NCBI GenBank assembly: GCA_013396915.1
Contig: VWZL01006771.1
Coordinates: 924,334 to 988,333, forward strand
Length of the DNA: 64,000 nt
Reading direction: 5' to 3'
DNA from: Stercorarius parasiticus
Taxonomy: Eukaryota; Chordata; Aves; Charadriiformes; Stercorariidae
Position numbers and translations under genes: made by a program. Positions within the stretch are counted from its first letter, which is position 1; the number at the start of each line of letters is the position of its first letter. Positions 27,485 to 41,074 of the stretch are shown here, one piece after another. The notes beneath the pieces are model-generated. The model was not told the DNA's origin and did no database searches. It saw only the letters and a program-made list of their open reading frames with translations.

Positions 27485-27645
27485 CTTGAAAAAATATTTT
27501 TTCACAAAGAGGACCCAGAGGAATCTGCACCTCTGGAGATACTCAAAACTTGTCTGGAAATGACCCTGAGCAATGTGCTCCAAGTGCTGCATTGAGTGGG
27601 GGTTGCACTAGCTGAGCTGCAGAACTCCATTTTAAAGTCCATTCA
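27485..27645 (+). mobile_element. CR1 LINE 3'-end relic
   Basis: Sense-orientation CR1 blocks: TTTTTTCACAAAGAGG, CTCTGGAGATACTCAAAAC, TGACCCTGAGCAATGTGCTC and GGGGGTTGCACTAGCTGA. These correspond to the CR1 3' region just before the tandem tail. The tail itself is lost. Confidence 0.65.
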
Positions 27646-27759
27646 GTAGCTCTCCACTGACTCCAAAAGGACACCAAAGCTATTTTAGTAGGTGCCTTCT
27701 GCTCTCTAAGCCGCATCCACCCCCTTGTGTCTGGATCCTACACAACTGGTGGCGTAAAG

Positions 27760-28755
27760 GGGAGGGAGAAGCAATATGGCTTTTGCAGGGGGAAGTCGTG
27801 TCTCAAAAGCCTAACTAAGAGGCTCTGAAGGAATCAGTGAGCGCATTGAGGTGGGTGATTCACTTGATATTGTGTATTTGGCTTTCCTAAAAGCGTTTGG
27901 CAAAGGCTGCTCCTTGAAAGGTTCTTAGAGAAACTGAGCTGCCATTGGATTAGGGTTAAGTTTTTTGTGGGTTAATGGGTGATTAAAAGATAAGAAACAG
28001 GTTGTGAAGAAAGGGACAGTTTTTGCAGTGGTGGTGATTCCCCAGTATAAACAATGTGGAAAAGGAGGAGGTGATAGATAGTGAGATGGCAGAGTGTGAA
28101 TGACACATATTATCTAGGGTCATAAAAACAAAAGTAACTGTGAAGTGTCATGGAGAGACCTTGTGATAATTTGGGACTGTGAAGATGGCAGATGAAATCA
28201 CTGATAATAAACAAAAAGTAGTGCACATCATGAAATACACATCCCTAACAATAAAGACATGATTATGCCTTCTGGGCAAGTTATTGCCTTCAAGAAAAGG
28301 ATTTGGTATCGCTGCGAATGAAGGTGGTCTGTGAGAGCGCCAGCTCCGCGCTCAGCTGAGGAAAAGGGCAACGAAGTGTTAGAAATTCCAAAGAAAAGAA
28401 AAAATCACAAAAACATCACTATGTGACAGTGGACCACAGCCTGGGCCCTGCGCACCTCAGAGCAAGCATAGTAGAAACAGAAGTGGACAAAGGTGAGGGA
28501 TGGCAAAGGTGATCAAAGGCATGAGATAACTTCTGCTAGGGGAGAAACGAGTCTGTGGTGTGGAAGAGGAAAAGCTGAGGAGGGATAGGATAAGGATCCA
28601 TTTAAATTCATGGTCTACAAAACCAGAAATCACTTCCCTTTTTCTCGCGAGTGATAAAATGCGGTTATGAAGGAATAGGTTTCCAGTCTCAAAAGGAAAT
28701 GCTTTTCTACCTAATGCGTAGTTTAACTTTGGAAATCCCCATTTGGGGATTGGGG
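27760..28755 (+). pseudogene. Decayed CR1-type LINE reverse transcriptase (ancient copy)
   Basis: About 1 kb of an old CR1 copy in sense orientation. Conceptual pieces include YGFCRGKSCLKSL and DIVYLAFLKAFGKG, the latter matching the reverse-transcriptase motif DIVYLDFxKAFDKV with the Asp changed to Ala. Later blocks are GATTAAAAGATAAGAAACAG, AAGATGGCAGATGAAATCAC and AAGTAGTGCACATC, followed by CR1 3'-proximal blocks to about 28750. Several frameshifts and stops make it non-functional. It is the turtle/archosaur-type CR1 rather than the younger chicken-type copy at 11083, so it probably predates bird diversification. Confidence 0.75.
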
Positions 28756-30880
28756 TGAATATCATGATTCACCTTACGTTAAAGTAGACATCCAAACCAG
28801 ATCAGATAAAACATGCCTTAGAAATGCTTATTTTCCTCCATTGACTACAAAGGAAGCTTACAATGAGTTGATTGACTGTATAAGTTAATGCAAAAGCTGT
28901 TCAGAGAGTGGTTCAGATGAATCCCACCTCAAACCTCTGCTGGAAATGACGGAGTAACACACTTCTGTATATTTGAGAATAGTGGCCAAAGCTTCTTCAG
29001 GGAAAAATCTGTTGCAGTGCAAATACACCAGTCATATATCCCAAAATGTAGTTTAAGTCCGTATCTCCCAGGATGGTCATCCATGTAGAGCCTTTTTTCT
29101 ATATTGCTGAGTTACCTGCGTGTGGGGGATAACTGGGGCATTCTCAAGGGGAGAAATTAATTTTTGGCTTAACTCTACTGCAGTAAGAATTTCCCCATGG
29201 ATTCAGTTGTTTCAAGCACACAATGTGCTGGTCCTATCACTAAACCAAGAATAAACGCAGCCTACCGGTTACCCCTCCCTGTGGGTGCGTAGTGCTTTGT
29301 ACTTGTCCAGCATGCAAAACAGAAATACCAATCCCATCAGCACTGAAGTTTTACAACAAGTTCTAAAAATAAAACCCTGAGGAACTTTGTGTAACTTGAA
29401 AAGCTCCTGGTTTCTATATTGTATGAGGGGCCGCAGTAGTTCAGCTGGGAGGAGAAGCAACTCTCTGGATGCTCCAGGCTGATGCTCAAACCCAGCTCTT
29501 TCCTGAGCCCTACCAGAAGCCAATACCCAGCCTGCCGTACTGGTAATGAGCTAGAGCCATAAATACGAAACCAAGAATAAAGCAACAACCAAAGTAATGC
29601 CCTTTGGTGGCAGGTGGGACTGTCCTACAGTCTGAGCACTGGAGAGGGCCAGGCTGCCTGTATTTGTGTAGTACGAAGCAAAAGCAATCGCTGGCTGTGT
29701 GAATCAATGTATGCACCACTGATGGCTTTCGTGTTTGCCTGGAAGATACATAATGCTCCAGTAGTTATATAGTTAAATGTATCTCTCTTTTTGTCCTCCA
29801 TCTGATGTTACCAGAGGCTTCAGAAAGCTATCTTAGAGATGAAAGATCTCCTAAATTACATGACCAGGAAAATAGCTATAATGGTGCAAATATTTTGCTT
29901 CCAAGATGAAAGTCACCTTCTCACACTGAGAAAGGCATAGATATTAAAACACGCAACTACATAAACAAGGTTAAAGAATGTAAGACGTGATTCTTCTGAT
30001 GGGAAGGGAGTGAGCTGGACCAGGGTGGTTTGCATTTTTCTAGTTATTTCCAGGTAATCAGCAAACTATTTTAAGTCTTCTTCAAAACACAAGTGAAATT
30101 TTAACACACAATACAGGACCATGAAAATTGCCATACCGGGGGTGTCTAATCCTAAAGACCGCCTCTGATAACAGCTAACAATAGATATTTCATGGAAAGA
30201 AACCTTCATATAATGGACAGTGCTTATAGAAAAATTACTTCCTGTCCCTCGAGGAAAAGACTGGTTATTTTATGCTGTGCTTATGTGGGAACCTTAGACT
30301 TTATTCCTCTTAATCTTATTTAATATAACAGTGAGTATTTTCCATTCAAATACTGCTATATATCTCACTACTATTTTAAAACTATAAATCCTTGGGCAGC
30401 CTGGACCACCCATGATGTGACGCTCTGATCCGCCAGCCTTCCCTCCCCCCATAAAATTTTCCTGCCTTAAATTTTCCTGAAAGAGGGTATCATGTATTCC
30501 ATTTGTTAACTTGTACGCTCTGTGATGCACAACAAGCCAAATTTTTTCACTTCATGGTTGTACCAGGAGGGTCCCCGTAATTTAGTAATTTTTTTTTTTT
30601 TCCTTCTTCACAGGAGTCTGCTTCGATCAAAGTGTTGGAAGCTGCAATGTTACAGGCCACACACTTGAGCCAGAGGTGGCTGCAATCTCTTCTGCTCAGA
30701 GCAGATTAAAAGTGGACCTCTAAGCTGTCAGCGGGACGTTTGTGTCCTTCTTTGTCAGCCCCGTGTGCCCACCTCCGATATTCAGAATCCAGCTTTCCAG
30801 CAAAGGATGGAGGTACCGCTCCCCCCCCAAATAAAAGCAAAGCACCAGCTGGTAATGCTGTATGCACAATACCATACTCC
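28756..30880. other. Intergenic 3' flank of PTPRN2; no gene recognised
   Basis: No exon supported. A further minus-strand AATAAA near 30300 leaves open that the PTPRN2 3' UTR extends here. Confidence 0.5.
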
Positions 30881-30894
30881 ACAGACAATGTGAC

Positions 30895-30900
30895 TTTATT
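30895..30900 (-). terminator. Candidate distal poly(A) signal of PTPRN2
   Basis: AATAAA on the minus strand. Downstream sequence (lower coordinates) is GT-rich, with TTGTCTGTGG and GTATGGTATTGTG, as expected of a cleavage-stimulating element. Cleavage would fall near 30875-30885. Confidence 0.45.
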
Positions 30901-32805
30901 GACAAACATGATTTTTACAGAGGTAGAACAAAATACTTTATATAATCTTTTTTTTTTGTTTGTTTTTAAAACTATATACATATAAAGAATATAATAGAAT
31001 GACAAGAAAGAAAAGGTTGTAAACAAAACAATATTATGCCATCAAATACAGTACAAACAGCATGCAAGAACAGCTTCAAATGAAATCTTGCTGGTGTAAC
31101 TTTATTTTATTTCTAATGTGGTAAATGAAGAGTAGTAAAGAGTCATGCTCTAATTGGATTTAGTATGCCACAGCTCTGCAATTTTGTTTTAATTATTTTT
31201 TTTTGCTTTTACAATAAACCAACAGGATAGCTTTCTTTTCACTGTGGTGGGGAATGCTTTTGTAATGCCCAATGTAATCTTAACAGAAAAATATAATAAT
31301 CAAATCTACAAAGTGTACTCTCATTTAAAAAGCAAAACCATAGAAACTGTACAGTTTTAAAAAGCGAATTATCTCAGCTGCTTCTTAAGAGAATTTTCTA
31401 AACAAAGAATAAAATATGCAGAATAAAAATCAGGAGAGCTATTGTTCTGTAACAAAGCTAATCAAATACTTGTTTTCTATTCCAATAAACAGCTTTTTTA
31501 ATTAATGACTATTCTGGAAATTATGAAGTGGGCTGGGTTTTATTAATGTTCCACTTGACTAATAAAGCATGAACTCCTTACAGGTACTATAGCTGTCGTT
31601 CCCTTGGGGGTGGATGGAGATTGGTTCTGCATGCATGCTAGAGACAGGAACAAGGTTTAGTCATTGGTGTAGATTTTAAAAATATTTTAAAATGTTTTAA
31701 ACGTCTAGTAGCATCTATAAAAATAATCTTGCTTGTTTTGCTACTGGATTGAGATTTGGATATGGGGATTTTCTGCTGAAATTCATTCTTGGCCCTCATG
31801 ATTGCCAAGGACTTCCACAGGATGTTACCTGGGCTGCACCAGGTCCCACAGATGATGGTTGAGAGCAATGGTTAGAGCTCACACCTGAAACATGTGAAGA
31901 CAACAGAAAACCCCACACTGCTTTCCTTGTGGCTAGGGCTGAACCTCAAGGATCTGGGCTTTAGGGAACGGTGCTCTCCTGCCCCTCCATCCCTCTGAAT
32001 CCCGGCCCATGTCATGAGAAAGGTGAAGGCTGGAGAGAGCAACTTTGCTGTTACTCCTATGAACTATCAACGCTGGTGACAACCACCTCTCTGTCCCTCT
32101 TATCTGCACACACTGTGACTACGTAAATGTAGGGTTGGTCAGGTCACTGCGCTGCTTGGGGCCAGCAGCTGTGTTCGCTGCTATGCCTGTGGGAAAACAG
32201 TTCTCTCCCTCTGCCACAGGCTTTGACCGGCCAGGAAGGAAACTGTGAGCACTGGGGTGAAATCGCTCTCCTGCAGCCCCCCACCTTCCTTAAATGTCAT
32301 TTAGAGATTCAACCACACAAACAGCACCTGTAGATTCATTTATCTTTATCAAGAACACCAGGATGATCAATATTAAACACATGCTGTTTATGGCTACGCG
32401 TCAGACACCAGCCCAAGCTTCAATTGCAATGAGTTTACTAAAGATCCAACGGAATATTGATGAGGGAAGGATGGTGGGTGTCATTCAACTCTGGGCTCTC
32501 AGATGATCATGGCTTCCAGGAAGAATCTCATCTCAACCTGCCAGTGAACACGGGGCAGGTCCCACATCCAGCACAAGTGGCCACCGGTGGCCTGAACAAC
32601 ATCCTTTGCCAAATCACAAGGGTTAAGTTAACTGTAGTGAAAAGGGTAAAAAAAATATCTGCCCTGCATGAGAAATCAATCTCTGTGGCTTCATCCATGG
32701 CTTTGGCATCTTCCCGGGAAATGGATTGTCAAACCCCTGGTGCAGCTGAAACCTGCATTTCACTAATAGACCCTGCAGCAGATTATCACCCCCAGAAGCA
32801 GGGCA

Positions 32806-32811
32806 TTTATT
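32806..32811 (-). terminator. Candidate proximal poly(A) signal of PTPRN2
   Basis: AATAAA on the minus strand about 2.7 kb after the stop codon, followed by a G/T-containing stretch (GGGGGTGATAATCTG). It could produce a shorter 3' UTR isoform. Confidence 0.3.
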
Positions 32812-35509
32812 GAGAGGTGTGAGCAGTATGCCACCCGCACAGACAAAATACTCTGCGTGATAGTTTACAGTCAACAGAATAAGCCTGGCACCTCTTTGTG
32901 GAAGAACTGTACAAAACACAGCTGAAATAACAGGATTGTCAATCACATTCAGTGGGAGATACTCTAACCCTCTGAGTAAGACCGCATCTTTCTGTTGTGT
33001 AAATTGGTCTACAAGTATGAATAAAACAATACATCCCTGCCCCATTAGCCTTGGGGAAGATTAATGCCCTCTAATCTACGCTAAATAAACTCCAAAGCAT
33101 GAAGAGCAATATTTAAGTCCCACACTCAGCTGCTTGTGAATTAATAGGGATCATCCTGAAATTGCTATTATGAAATGCAAATATTTGCAAAAGAACAATT
33201 AAAAAATATTCCTGAAGTGCAAACGAAAGGCTCGTCAGCCATGTTTGTGGTATGCACAGGGACAGTCAGAAGGCGAATGCTAATGAATCCCAGGGCAGAA
33301 ATCTGTGCTAAAAAACCATTAGCCCATTGGCAGTAGGTAATGGCACAGCATCTCATGCTGGGAAATAATTCTACCCGATAATCGGAGGGCTTGGCTTAGG
33401 ATGCCCTAATTTTGATTCTTTGGACAGTTAGTTTGGCTATAACTACCTGTATTTTCAGAAAGCTGCAGTACATGGCTCACAGTAAATCTACTTCAAACAC
33501 TTGCTGATACTGCTCAAACTGATCTCATCTGCCCTGATCTGCAATTTTGTGTTAGCTAAAGTAATAAAAGAATCCTGTTAAATTTAAATTATCAAATGAA
33601 AAAGGCAATTTTCTCATTCATACTCCATTAGTTTTTTTAGTTATTGCTAGGAAAGCTCTAAAATGCTGAGGCCATAAAATAAACATGTGGCTTAATGTAC
33701 AGTATGTGTACTTAAGAGGATGATGGCATCTGCAGTAACTGCTCTGTACTGCTACAGTAATGGAATGCACAAATTAAGCAACAGCACATACCAAGTATAG
33801 CATACAAAAATGTATGGCAAAAAGTAACAAGCCTTCTGCTTTTTTTTTTTTAAATAACTCTTTAATTGCTAAAAAGAAGAAATCACCAATATCCACGCCT
33901 ACAACACAAAATTGCAACATGGTTGATTTTGATAGATGCCTGTTACCTCTGTGCCAGCAAAACTCTGTGATATTGTTATCTTTAACATTCCAGTGATTAG
34001 AAGTTTATAAAAGCTTCCCCTTCCCAAATTAAACGCAATGATATATTTTCCAGTGCTAAGTCAAACAATTAGCCTAATATGCTTTCAAGCACACAAAACC
34101 ATTAAGATTTTGGAAAAAAAGCGCCCCAGATTCTGAAATCACGGAGAAGTAGGATAACATATGAAAAAGCATCCAAATATTCACTTTTGAAAATGAAATT
34201 AAGAGCCAAGATCACTTAGGTACCTTTGATATTTTTACTCTCAGGCCCTTCATTCAAATATATCGGAGTACTTTCTATCAATAATTTAAATTCCTTCAGA
34301 AGAGTACCATAACTAAACCTGTGAATGCACATAAGCAAGACTGCGTAACCAAACCATTTACAGACTTATTTTAGCATTACTTTGCAACAGTAGGCATTAG
34401 GATTTTGAGAACACAAGAATCTCTGAAATTCAACCTGTGTGCTTCTTTATCCCTTAATGGTCGGTTAAAATAGGTATCATTCCGAACAAGGAGCGAGCAG
34501 AGCCTCTGCAGAAAGGTGCAACGAATGTCTGGAATACTGTTCTCCTGCAGCCAGGCTTTTACAGAAATATATTTTCCCGGCTAAGAAGGATGGCACAGCA
34601 CAGTTTTACAGAGGGAAATGCAAAAATATAAAGAGGAGAGTCCCATTTTCTTCCTCAGTAATCCCATAAAATCAACAATCTGTTTCCATAACAGCTCTGG
34701 ACATTTACCTGACTGCTGACAGGGCCTTTCCCCATCACCCGAGGTGAGTCTACGCTCTCCTGTTCCGCGCTGTCAGTGGTAGGTACATGGTCAGAGTTAT
34801 TGTGCTCGTTATCCCCCAGCTTCCCATTAATGTGACCAACTTGTTCTCCCCAGTTGCAACAACTGTGCAGGCCTATTTACTTATAGTTCAGATTTTCTTC
34901 CATTCATGGCACAAAGCTGAAAAGTAAACAACAGTTAAGAAAACATTTGCTTGCCAAAGCCCAGCATGAGAAGGTGCAAGCTCTCTTTGGCAGAGCCTGG
35001 ACCCGTGTTTGCTCACACCCTCAGCACTGTTTCATGCTCCAGCTCGGCATTGTATAGGAACAATCACCATCCTCTTCAGGCCCTCCCTCTTATTCAGCCT
35101 TTGAAAAGTTACAAAAATATAACAGAACACTGTTTTCTGAGACTATATTGACTGCACTAATTACCCACAATACTGTATATTTGCTATTAAGAACATGAAT
35201 GTGTGCTTTCAAAGTGTGACATTCAGGGCTTCGAGGATGTGAAAGGAATTAGATGGATTGTTCTGTCACTTAATCCGAGGCTTCAATGTACTTCTAAAAA
35301 TTTGTTTAAAACCCCCAAAAAACAGAATACACATTTTAACTGTTGAACTTTTACCAGCTAAAGGAGTTTGTAAGGACCCTATCACTATGTGGTTACAACA
35401 GAAGATACACAGTTAAGGTCAGGTCACGGTTTCCAAGAACATTCACAGGGACTGAGGATGAGGATAACGAGGGATGGATCCTGCGGGAACCTTCGGGAGA
35501 CTGAGCCAC

Positions 35510-35581
35510 TCACTGGGGAAGTGCCTTGAGTATTGCATTCACTTCCTCGGCAACCGCTGTCAAAGCAAACTCAAACTGCTC
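35510..35581 (-). CDS. PTPRN2: PTPRN2 terminal coding exon with stop codon
   Basis: Last coding segment on the minus strand. The acceptor ends TCTCTCCGCAG at 35582. Phase 0 then gives 23 codons, starting [10 protein letters not shown] and ending [12 protein letters not shown], followed by TGA at 35510-35512. The [13 protein letters not shown] end is shared by the two IA-2 family paralogues and forms the final helix of the phosphatase domain. It is intact, so there is no sign of pseudogenisation. The splice join to the 41001-41074 exon is exact (VQTK|EQFE). Sequence below 35510 on this strand is 3' UTR. Confidence 0.97.
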   Translation of the reverse strand, partial: EQFEFALTAVAEEVNAILKALPQ

Positions 35582-38500
35582 CTGCGGAGAGAACAAACGC
35601 ATACTCTGAATAATAAAACAAAACACTTTCCAAAAGCCTGGTGCACTATTCTGCAGCTAAGCATCCTCAAGACATTGTTAAAAATATGAATATGCAGGAT
35701 GAGCTGTACACTGCAACAGAAAGGAACAAAATGTTCCGGGCTTATTGATGCCATATAACATGTTTGACAGCATCTTGAAGCCGGAGTCATTTTAATGGAG
35801 AAAAATGTTGGTAGCAGAAACTAAGCTATTGGGACACAATGATGTATTGCAATTGTGTGGTCAGAAGGGTTTGGGAGTAGTTGATCACCAGCCATTTCCT
35901 TCTGACACAGAGATGGAAACTCATTACCATAATTGAGATATGAAACAGGTGAGATGCTGCAACACTGAGCCTTTGGCTTTTCTCAGGACTGTTTCTAGTT
36001 GAAATCAGCTAGAATCACCTTATATCTATTATATAAAAAAATACCTGCTTTTTGGCTTGCCTATTGCTGTTCTTTTTCAGCCTCCCTTTTTATCGGCCTT
36101 TCTGCACGCACAAATTACCTAATGATGTTTAGACCACTCCTATTTAAGAAACACTTGGGAAGGCTTTTCTCTGCTATTAATTAAACATAAACCCAAAATT
36201 ACTAACAGGCCTCTGTGCTGGGTTGGCAGAGGTGTGAAGGACGCAGCCATGAACGGCCATCTCATCTAAGTGTAACCCTCACATGCTCCTGAACTGTCTA
36301 GTCCTACAGAAGGACAAAGGAGCTTTACTTCGTCAAGGTTAACAGGTGTTATATTTTCTAAGCAAGTGATTTTTCTCAGAAATTTAGCTTACTGAAATAT
36401 CTGACAGGATGATATGGTGTTTGCAACTTTTCAGATGAAAAAAGAAATGTGAGCAGTTTACTCAGAATATTGGCAAATCAAGGACACCAGAGAAGGACTG
36501 TGGAGAAGTTTCTGGATTTTCTAGACATACTCCAGTGATTTAAGCCAGCCAGGGTCAAGAGCCATTGAAGAACCAACTTTGAGAATGGAGGTTTGAGATG
36601 CGCCCTGCAAATCATCCTGAGATCACGGCTGGGATACTATCTGTGTCTCCAATTAAGAACGTGGTGGTCTGCTGGTACCTCCAGCCCCTGAGTTTGCACC
36701 GCCAGGGGCTGTGCAGGATGGTTGCAGGTACGTATGCAGCAGTGGCAGATGGCTGCAGAACACAGACAGCCCTGAAAGGTGATTACTGGACTAATAGCAT
36801 TAATTTTCCAGTGTTTCACTTTACTGCAGAAATCTGCAGGAAGGGTGAAAGAACAAACTACAGATGTGTGAGCTCATAGTTCAGAAAGGCAGCTGACTTC
36901 TGACTCCTGCAGCTCAGTGCCAGTCTTTTCTGCCTTGTCTTACCCCACTGCAGAGACATCTCCCATGTGGAGATGCCTCAGAGAGAAGCAATGATGGGCA
37001 CAATTCCTGAGCAGAAAAAGAAGAACGAAACTCATAATAATTTCTCAGAGACACTGACATTCAAGAATTTTGCTGTCTGCTTGGTGCTGTCAAAGCGGCA
37101 TCCTTGTACATTCGCTGGACTGCAGCCAACAGTTTTTAATCAGACATCAATTCACCCTAAAGAGTAGGACTCGTCCTCATTAGGCACAGAAAATGGTGTA
37201 TATGCCTGCCTATGCCTCCCCGCACTTCCCAAGGTCTCTGCAATTAAAGAAAAGACTGGAAATGCTGGTGGCAACCCAGGAGCAGCAGTTATATTTTAAC
37301 CCCAGCACAGTGAACACGTGAGAGGAGCTGGAGGGCAGCGGAGGCAGAGAGGGCCATTTATCTGGACATGCTGTGCCAGAACCAAACCGGGTGCTTGCAC
37401 CGGCTCAAAAAAGCTTCAGGAAATTTGGGCTGATGCAGGAGAAGCGCTCGCCTCCAGGAAAAAGAGCTGTGGCAGGAAGAGCCATCAGCTTCTGGTCCCC
37501 ATCGATGGGGGTCCAGCCCATTGAGGTGAGCAGCCCGGGTAGGGTGGGAGACACTTGAGCTGGGGCAGGAGAGGGGCAAAGCGGGTGCTCCCAGGATGCC
37601 GACGCTCAGCTGTGAGCGGGACAGCTGGTCCCCGCTGCTGCCAGTCCTCGAAGCACGGCGAGGACAACAACAGAAGAGGCTGATCTGAGCATGATGGGGT
37701 TGACACAGTGATGCAGCCAAGTTTCAGAGATGTGCAGATGTCTCTTCCAAGATGTGGGCGTCAGTTCGGGAGAAGGGAAGCTGCCCATGGTAATGAGGCT
37801 ACCTAATGTGCTCTTCATCTGAGTATTTTATAGTCAGGAAAAGCTCATAAGATTGGGGACTACAATACTTTAATATTAGTCCCATTGCTGAAAATAACTT
37901 ATATTACTCTTAAGTTATTCACGGAGCAACTCTGCCCTTTAATTTTGTTGGTCTGAGATGTGTTCACCTTATCAAGAAGATCTGTCAGGCTGGACACCAC
38001 CCGGCCTGCCTTTACCCCTCCTGGAGGGGACCACTCACGTGAGCACAGGGCACCATTGAACCGCCTGAGGAAAAGTGTCTGTCTTGCCCGAGGACGATGG
38101 ACCATGTCTTGCACGAAGGACCAACGTGACCTCCAAAGTTCAGTATGGATTTTGGAGGCAGGTTGAGAGGAGACCACCAGCTAATATTAGGTGTGACCCT
38201 AAATTACTGAGGCAAAATAACTTACAAAGCATAATCTTTACAGCCAGAGCTCAAAACTGACTGTGAGACACTGCAGCAAAGGGGACAGCAGCGCAGGCGC
38301 ATGAGATGTGCGAGGACTTGGTCCTTCTGGAATGGCACAGCTGAGCTCTTCCCCTGCCTGCCTTCTGCATAATACGCACAGGTGAAATGCAGATAGTGCA
38401 GCTTCCATTGATGTGTATCACCACCCTCCAAAGAAAAGCTTTTACACATCTCCCGCATCTGAGAACAACCAAAGTTAAATCAAATTCATCTCAGTAATTT

Positions 38501-41000
38501 TTAAAGGAGCTCAGTTTGTTGTTTTGTACAGCTACACTGTCATTCACGTATGCTATTCGCATATACAAGATTGGCTGGAGACGAACTTAAACCTCTAGCT
38601 TTGCCTAGAAAGCAGAGATAGACTGGCATTTTGTGGTGTTGGTTATAATGCAAAGGTGACAAGAGTATGTTTTATAAAAAATAATAAGCTATGTTTCATT
38701 AAGTCTACAAATACAAATTCCCAGGAAAACAGAGTCCATGTAGCATATATGACACAATAAAGAACCTTAGCTAAATATTACAGATTGTGAGAGGAAAGAT
38801 ACAGAAGGAGAGAGGAAAAAAAGGAAACATATATTCTTCCCATCACAGAGAATACGCTTCCTCCTTTATTACTTTTTCCTCTCACACGTGGCATATCAAT
38901 TCTATTTTATGATTCCCCTGCAAAAAAAAATAACAAAACCCACAAACCCTCTATTATGCTTCTCAGAAATGCAGAATGTCGTTATGATAATTTCATTACC
39001 ATTTATTATATACAGTGCTTTTGAATTAAAGATCGCTTCCAGAAGACAAAACGTTGCAAACAAATCTTTCACATGCTTATTGAAAATGTGGAGCGCTGCC
39101 TGCTGGAAGCAAAATAACATTGCTGAAGTAAGTTGGTGTTTATTTTGCCTAGGGATATTCTGTAATTGGCATTTCTAACCTGACTTTTAATCCATTGTTT
39201 TAAATTACTCCAAGAGTCTAATATTCCTCATTTGTATTCAGTTGGGAAAGCAGAGAGGTTTGTTTAAATCCATCAGAAAAATTCTCTGGGGATCGCGCAT
39301 TGCTAGCATGTAACCAGATATTTATAATTTGCAAGACATTAGCTTGAATAAGTGATTTGGGTGGTTTTGAGAAAATGACAATGATGGAAGAAGAAGCACA
39401 AGGAGAGATAAGCAATATCCTGAGAAAATTTTTCATCCCGGGTGAAAACACGGGATACATTTTTTGTCTGGAGCTCTTCCAGATAAATGTTTGGATGGGA
39501 AAAACACGTCTTGAGTGATATTTTCATGGGACTCAGATAACTATTTCTGTGCCAAGTAAGAGAAGTTGTTCACAAAACCTCATTCTTTGGTTCTGGAGCT
39601 ATGCTTTTTTTCTTTTGTTGAAGGCAACAAGCTGTAATTTCTCTGCCCTGAGAGGGAAACTGGAATCTCAGCTCTATATTTCTGCAGAGCTGCCATCTAT
39701 TTTGCATGCATTTACAGAGTGGTTCATGACTTGCATCTTCCCTCAGAGTAAATATATGTGACATCGGATACTGTGTGATATAATGCATTTTTCTTCCAGT
39801 CTGAATAATCAAAGTAGAAGAAAGATTTGTGTAATTTTATGTCTTACAGGCAGATAAAGAATAGTTAGCTTTGACCGGCTCATCTTTTTTTTTCATGCAC
39901 TTATTTAATTGGCAAAATAATAATTAATGTCCCCTCAACTGTTTTCCTGTACCACCTCGCCTAGTATTAGTGGAAAGATAAAATGATTAGGAAGAGATTC
40001 AAGAAAAGTTATGAAACAATGATTCATTCCTGCAAAACACATTTATTTCACCTTTGTCCCTCAGCAATTTCAACTCCCTAAATGCTGCAGACTTTCCTGC
40101 CTGGCCAAGACAGACTGCTGTCACATTGCTCTTGTTACTCAGTTTGGGGCTGTAACTCTCACTCGATATTTTACAATGTCATATATAGATCTATTTGGTC
40201 TCCATGCCACAAACAAGTTTCTTTATTGTCATATTTGCAGCTCTTAATTTGCAGCAAATACCCCAAAATATCATTCCATACATCACTGAAACGGTTAATA
40301 ATAGACAGTTTCATTTCTCATTTAAGGCACTGCAATGACACCATCAGCTATCTTTAAAAGTTTTACATTGTGGAAAAATGTCAAAACTATTACAACTGAC
40401 AGGAATTATGGAGTAATACCTCACCAAAGGGTACAAATACAGTGACCATGCTACATCCATAAGGGACATGGCTTTAGGTACGATGCAAGCTCTTCCGTTC
40501 AAAGATACTAAAAATGACTCAATTTCCTACAAAAATGTATTTCCTTTAATTCAAAAACTTTTTTTTTTCCAGACAAAAATCAAATGCAGCAGTTACATTC
40601 TCTTTAATGAGTTGAAGCTTTAAAAAAGATTAAAAAATTACATGCACAGTTGAGCACAGATACTCTAAGAAAATAATCCATATTTCAGGATGAAAGCAAG
40701 AACATTCTTTCAAATGCACATTTTCTTTAGTAGGCTATAGATTGTTGTCTTGACTGCCCTTCATATATGGTAATCAAGATAGATGCTGGAGACGTTTACA
40801 AGAAAGAGCAGTAAACACCAAAGAAAGTAGTCTAGATAAATTTTCAGCATAAATAAACCTCAGTTGGTAGGGAGCCAAACAGAGTAATCAGCAAGCGACC
40901 TGCGTTAAATTAGGTCATACCCTCCCTCTTCTGTCATGAAAACAACTACTGTGAAAGACCTTTAATGTATTTAAAATCCCAGTGGATTTATTGACAGTAC
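35582..41000 (-). other. PTPRN2 last intron (GT-AG)
   Basis: The donor GTACTG adjoins 41001 and the acceptor CGCAG adjoins 35581; the intron is phase 0. No further exon or repeat family recognised inside it. Confidence 0.9.
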
Positions 41001-41074
41001 CTTTGTCTGGACCATGCCTGGTCTCTGGTCCCTCAAGTGCTCCAGGGTAGCAGCAATATCAATCTCTTTAGCAC
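41001..41074 (-). CDS. PTPRN2: PTPRN2 coding exon (penultimate coding exon, phosphatase domain)
   Basis: Internal 74-bp exon on the minus strand. The acceptor ends TTTGTTGCAG and the donor is GTACTG. GT completes the split Gly codon from the preceding exon. Then 24 codons follow, starting [13 protein letters not shown] and ending [11 protein letters not shown], finishing in phase 0. This is the helical segment after the signature loop in the phosphatase fold; the QRPGMVQT motif corresponds to the Q-loop region of classical phosphatases. GMVQTK fits PTPRN2, whereas PTPRN has GLVRSK. It lies 16.2 kb downstream of the preceding exon, the longest complete PTPRN2 intron in the window. Confidence 0.97.

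Larger units (their letters stand above)
30881..35509 (-). other. PTPRN2: Probable PTPRN2 3' UTR (about 4.6 kb; 3' limit inferred)
   Basis: Starts immediately after the PTPRN2 stop codon. I see no introns, repeats or coding signal in it. It is AT-rich with poly-T and poly-A runs near 31200 and 33840. Minus-strand AATAAA motifs occur at 32806-32811, 31538-31543, 31101-31111 (two overlapping) and 30895-30900. The last is the best distal end because it is followed by a GT-rich stretch. Earlier sites may give shorter isoforms, and another AATAAA near 30300 cannot be excluded. The true length is inference and needs transcript data. Confidence 0.4.

Noticed and set aside
1..30000. Exons of the neighbouring gene DNAJB6 expected on this side of PTPRN2
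   Set aside because: No J-domain or other DNAJB6 coding sequence seen; the neighbour presumably lies outside the window.
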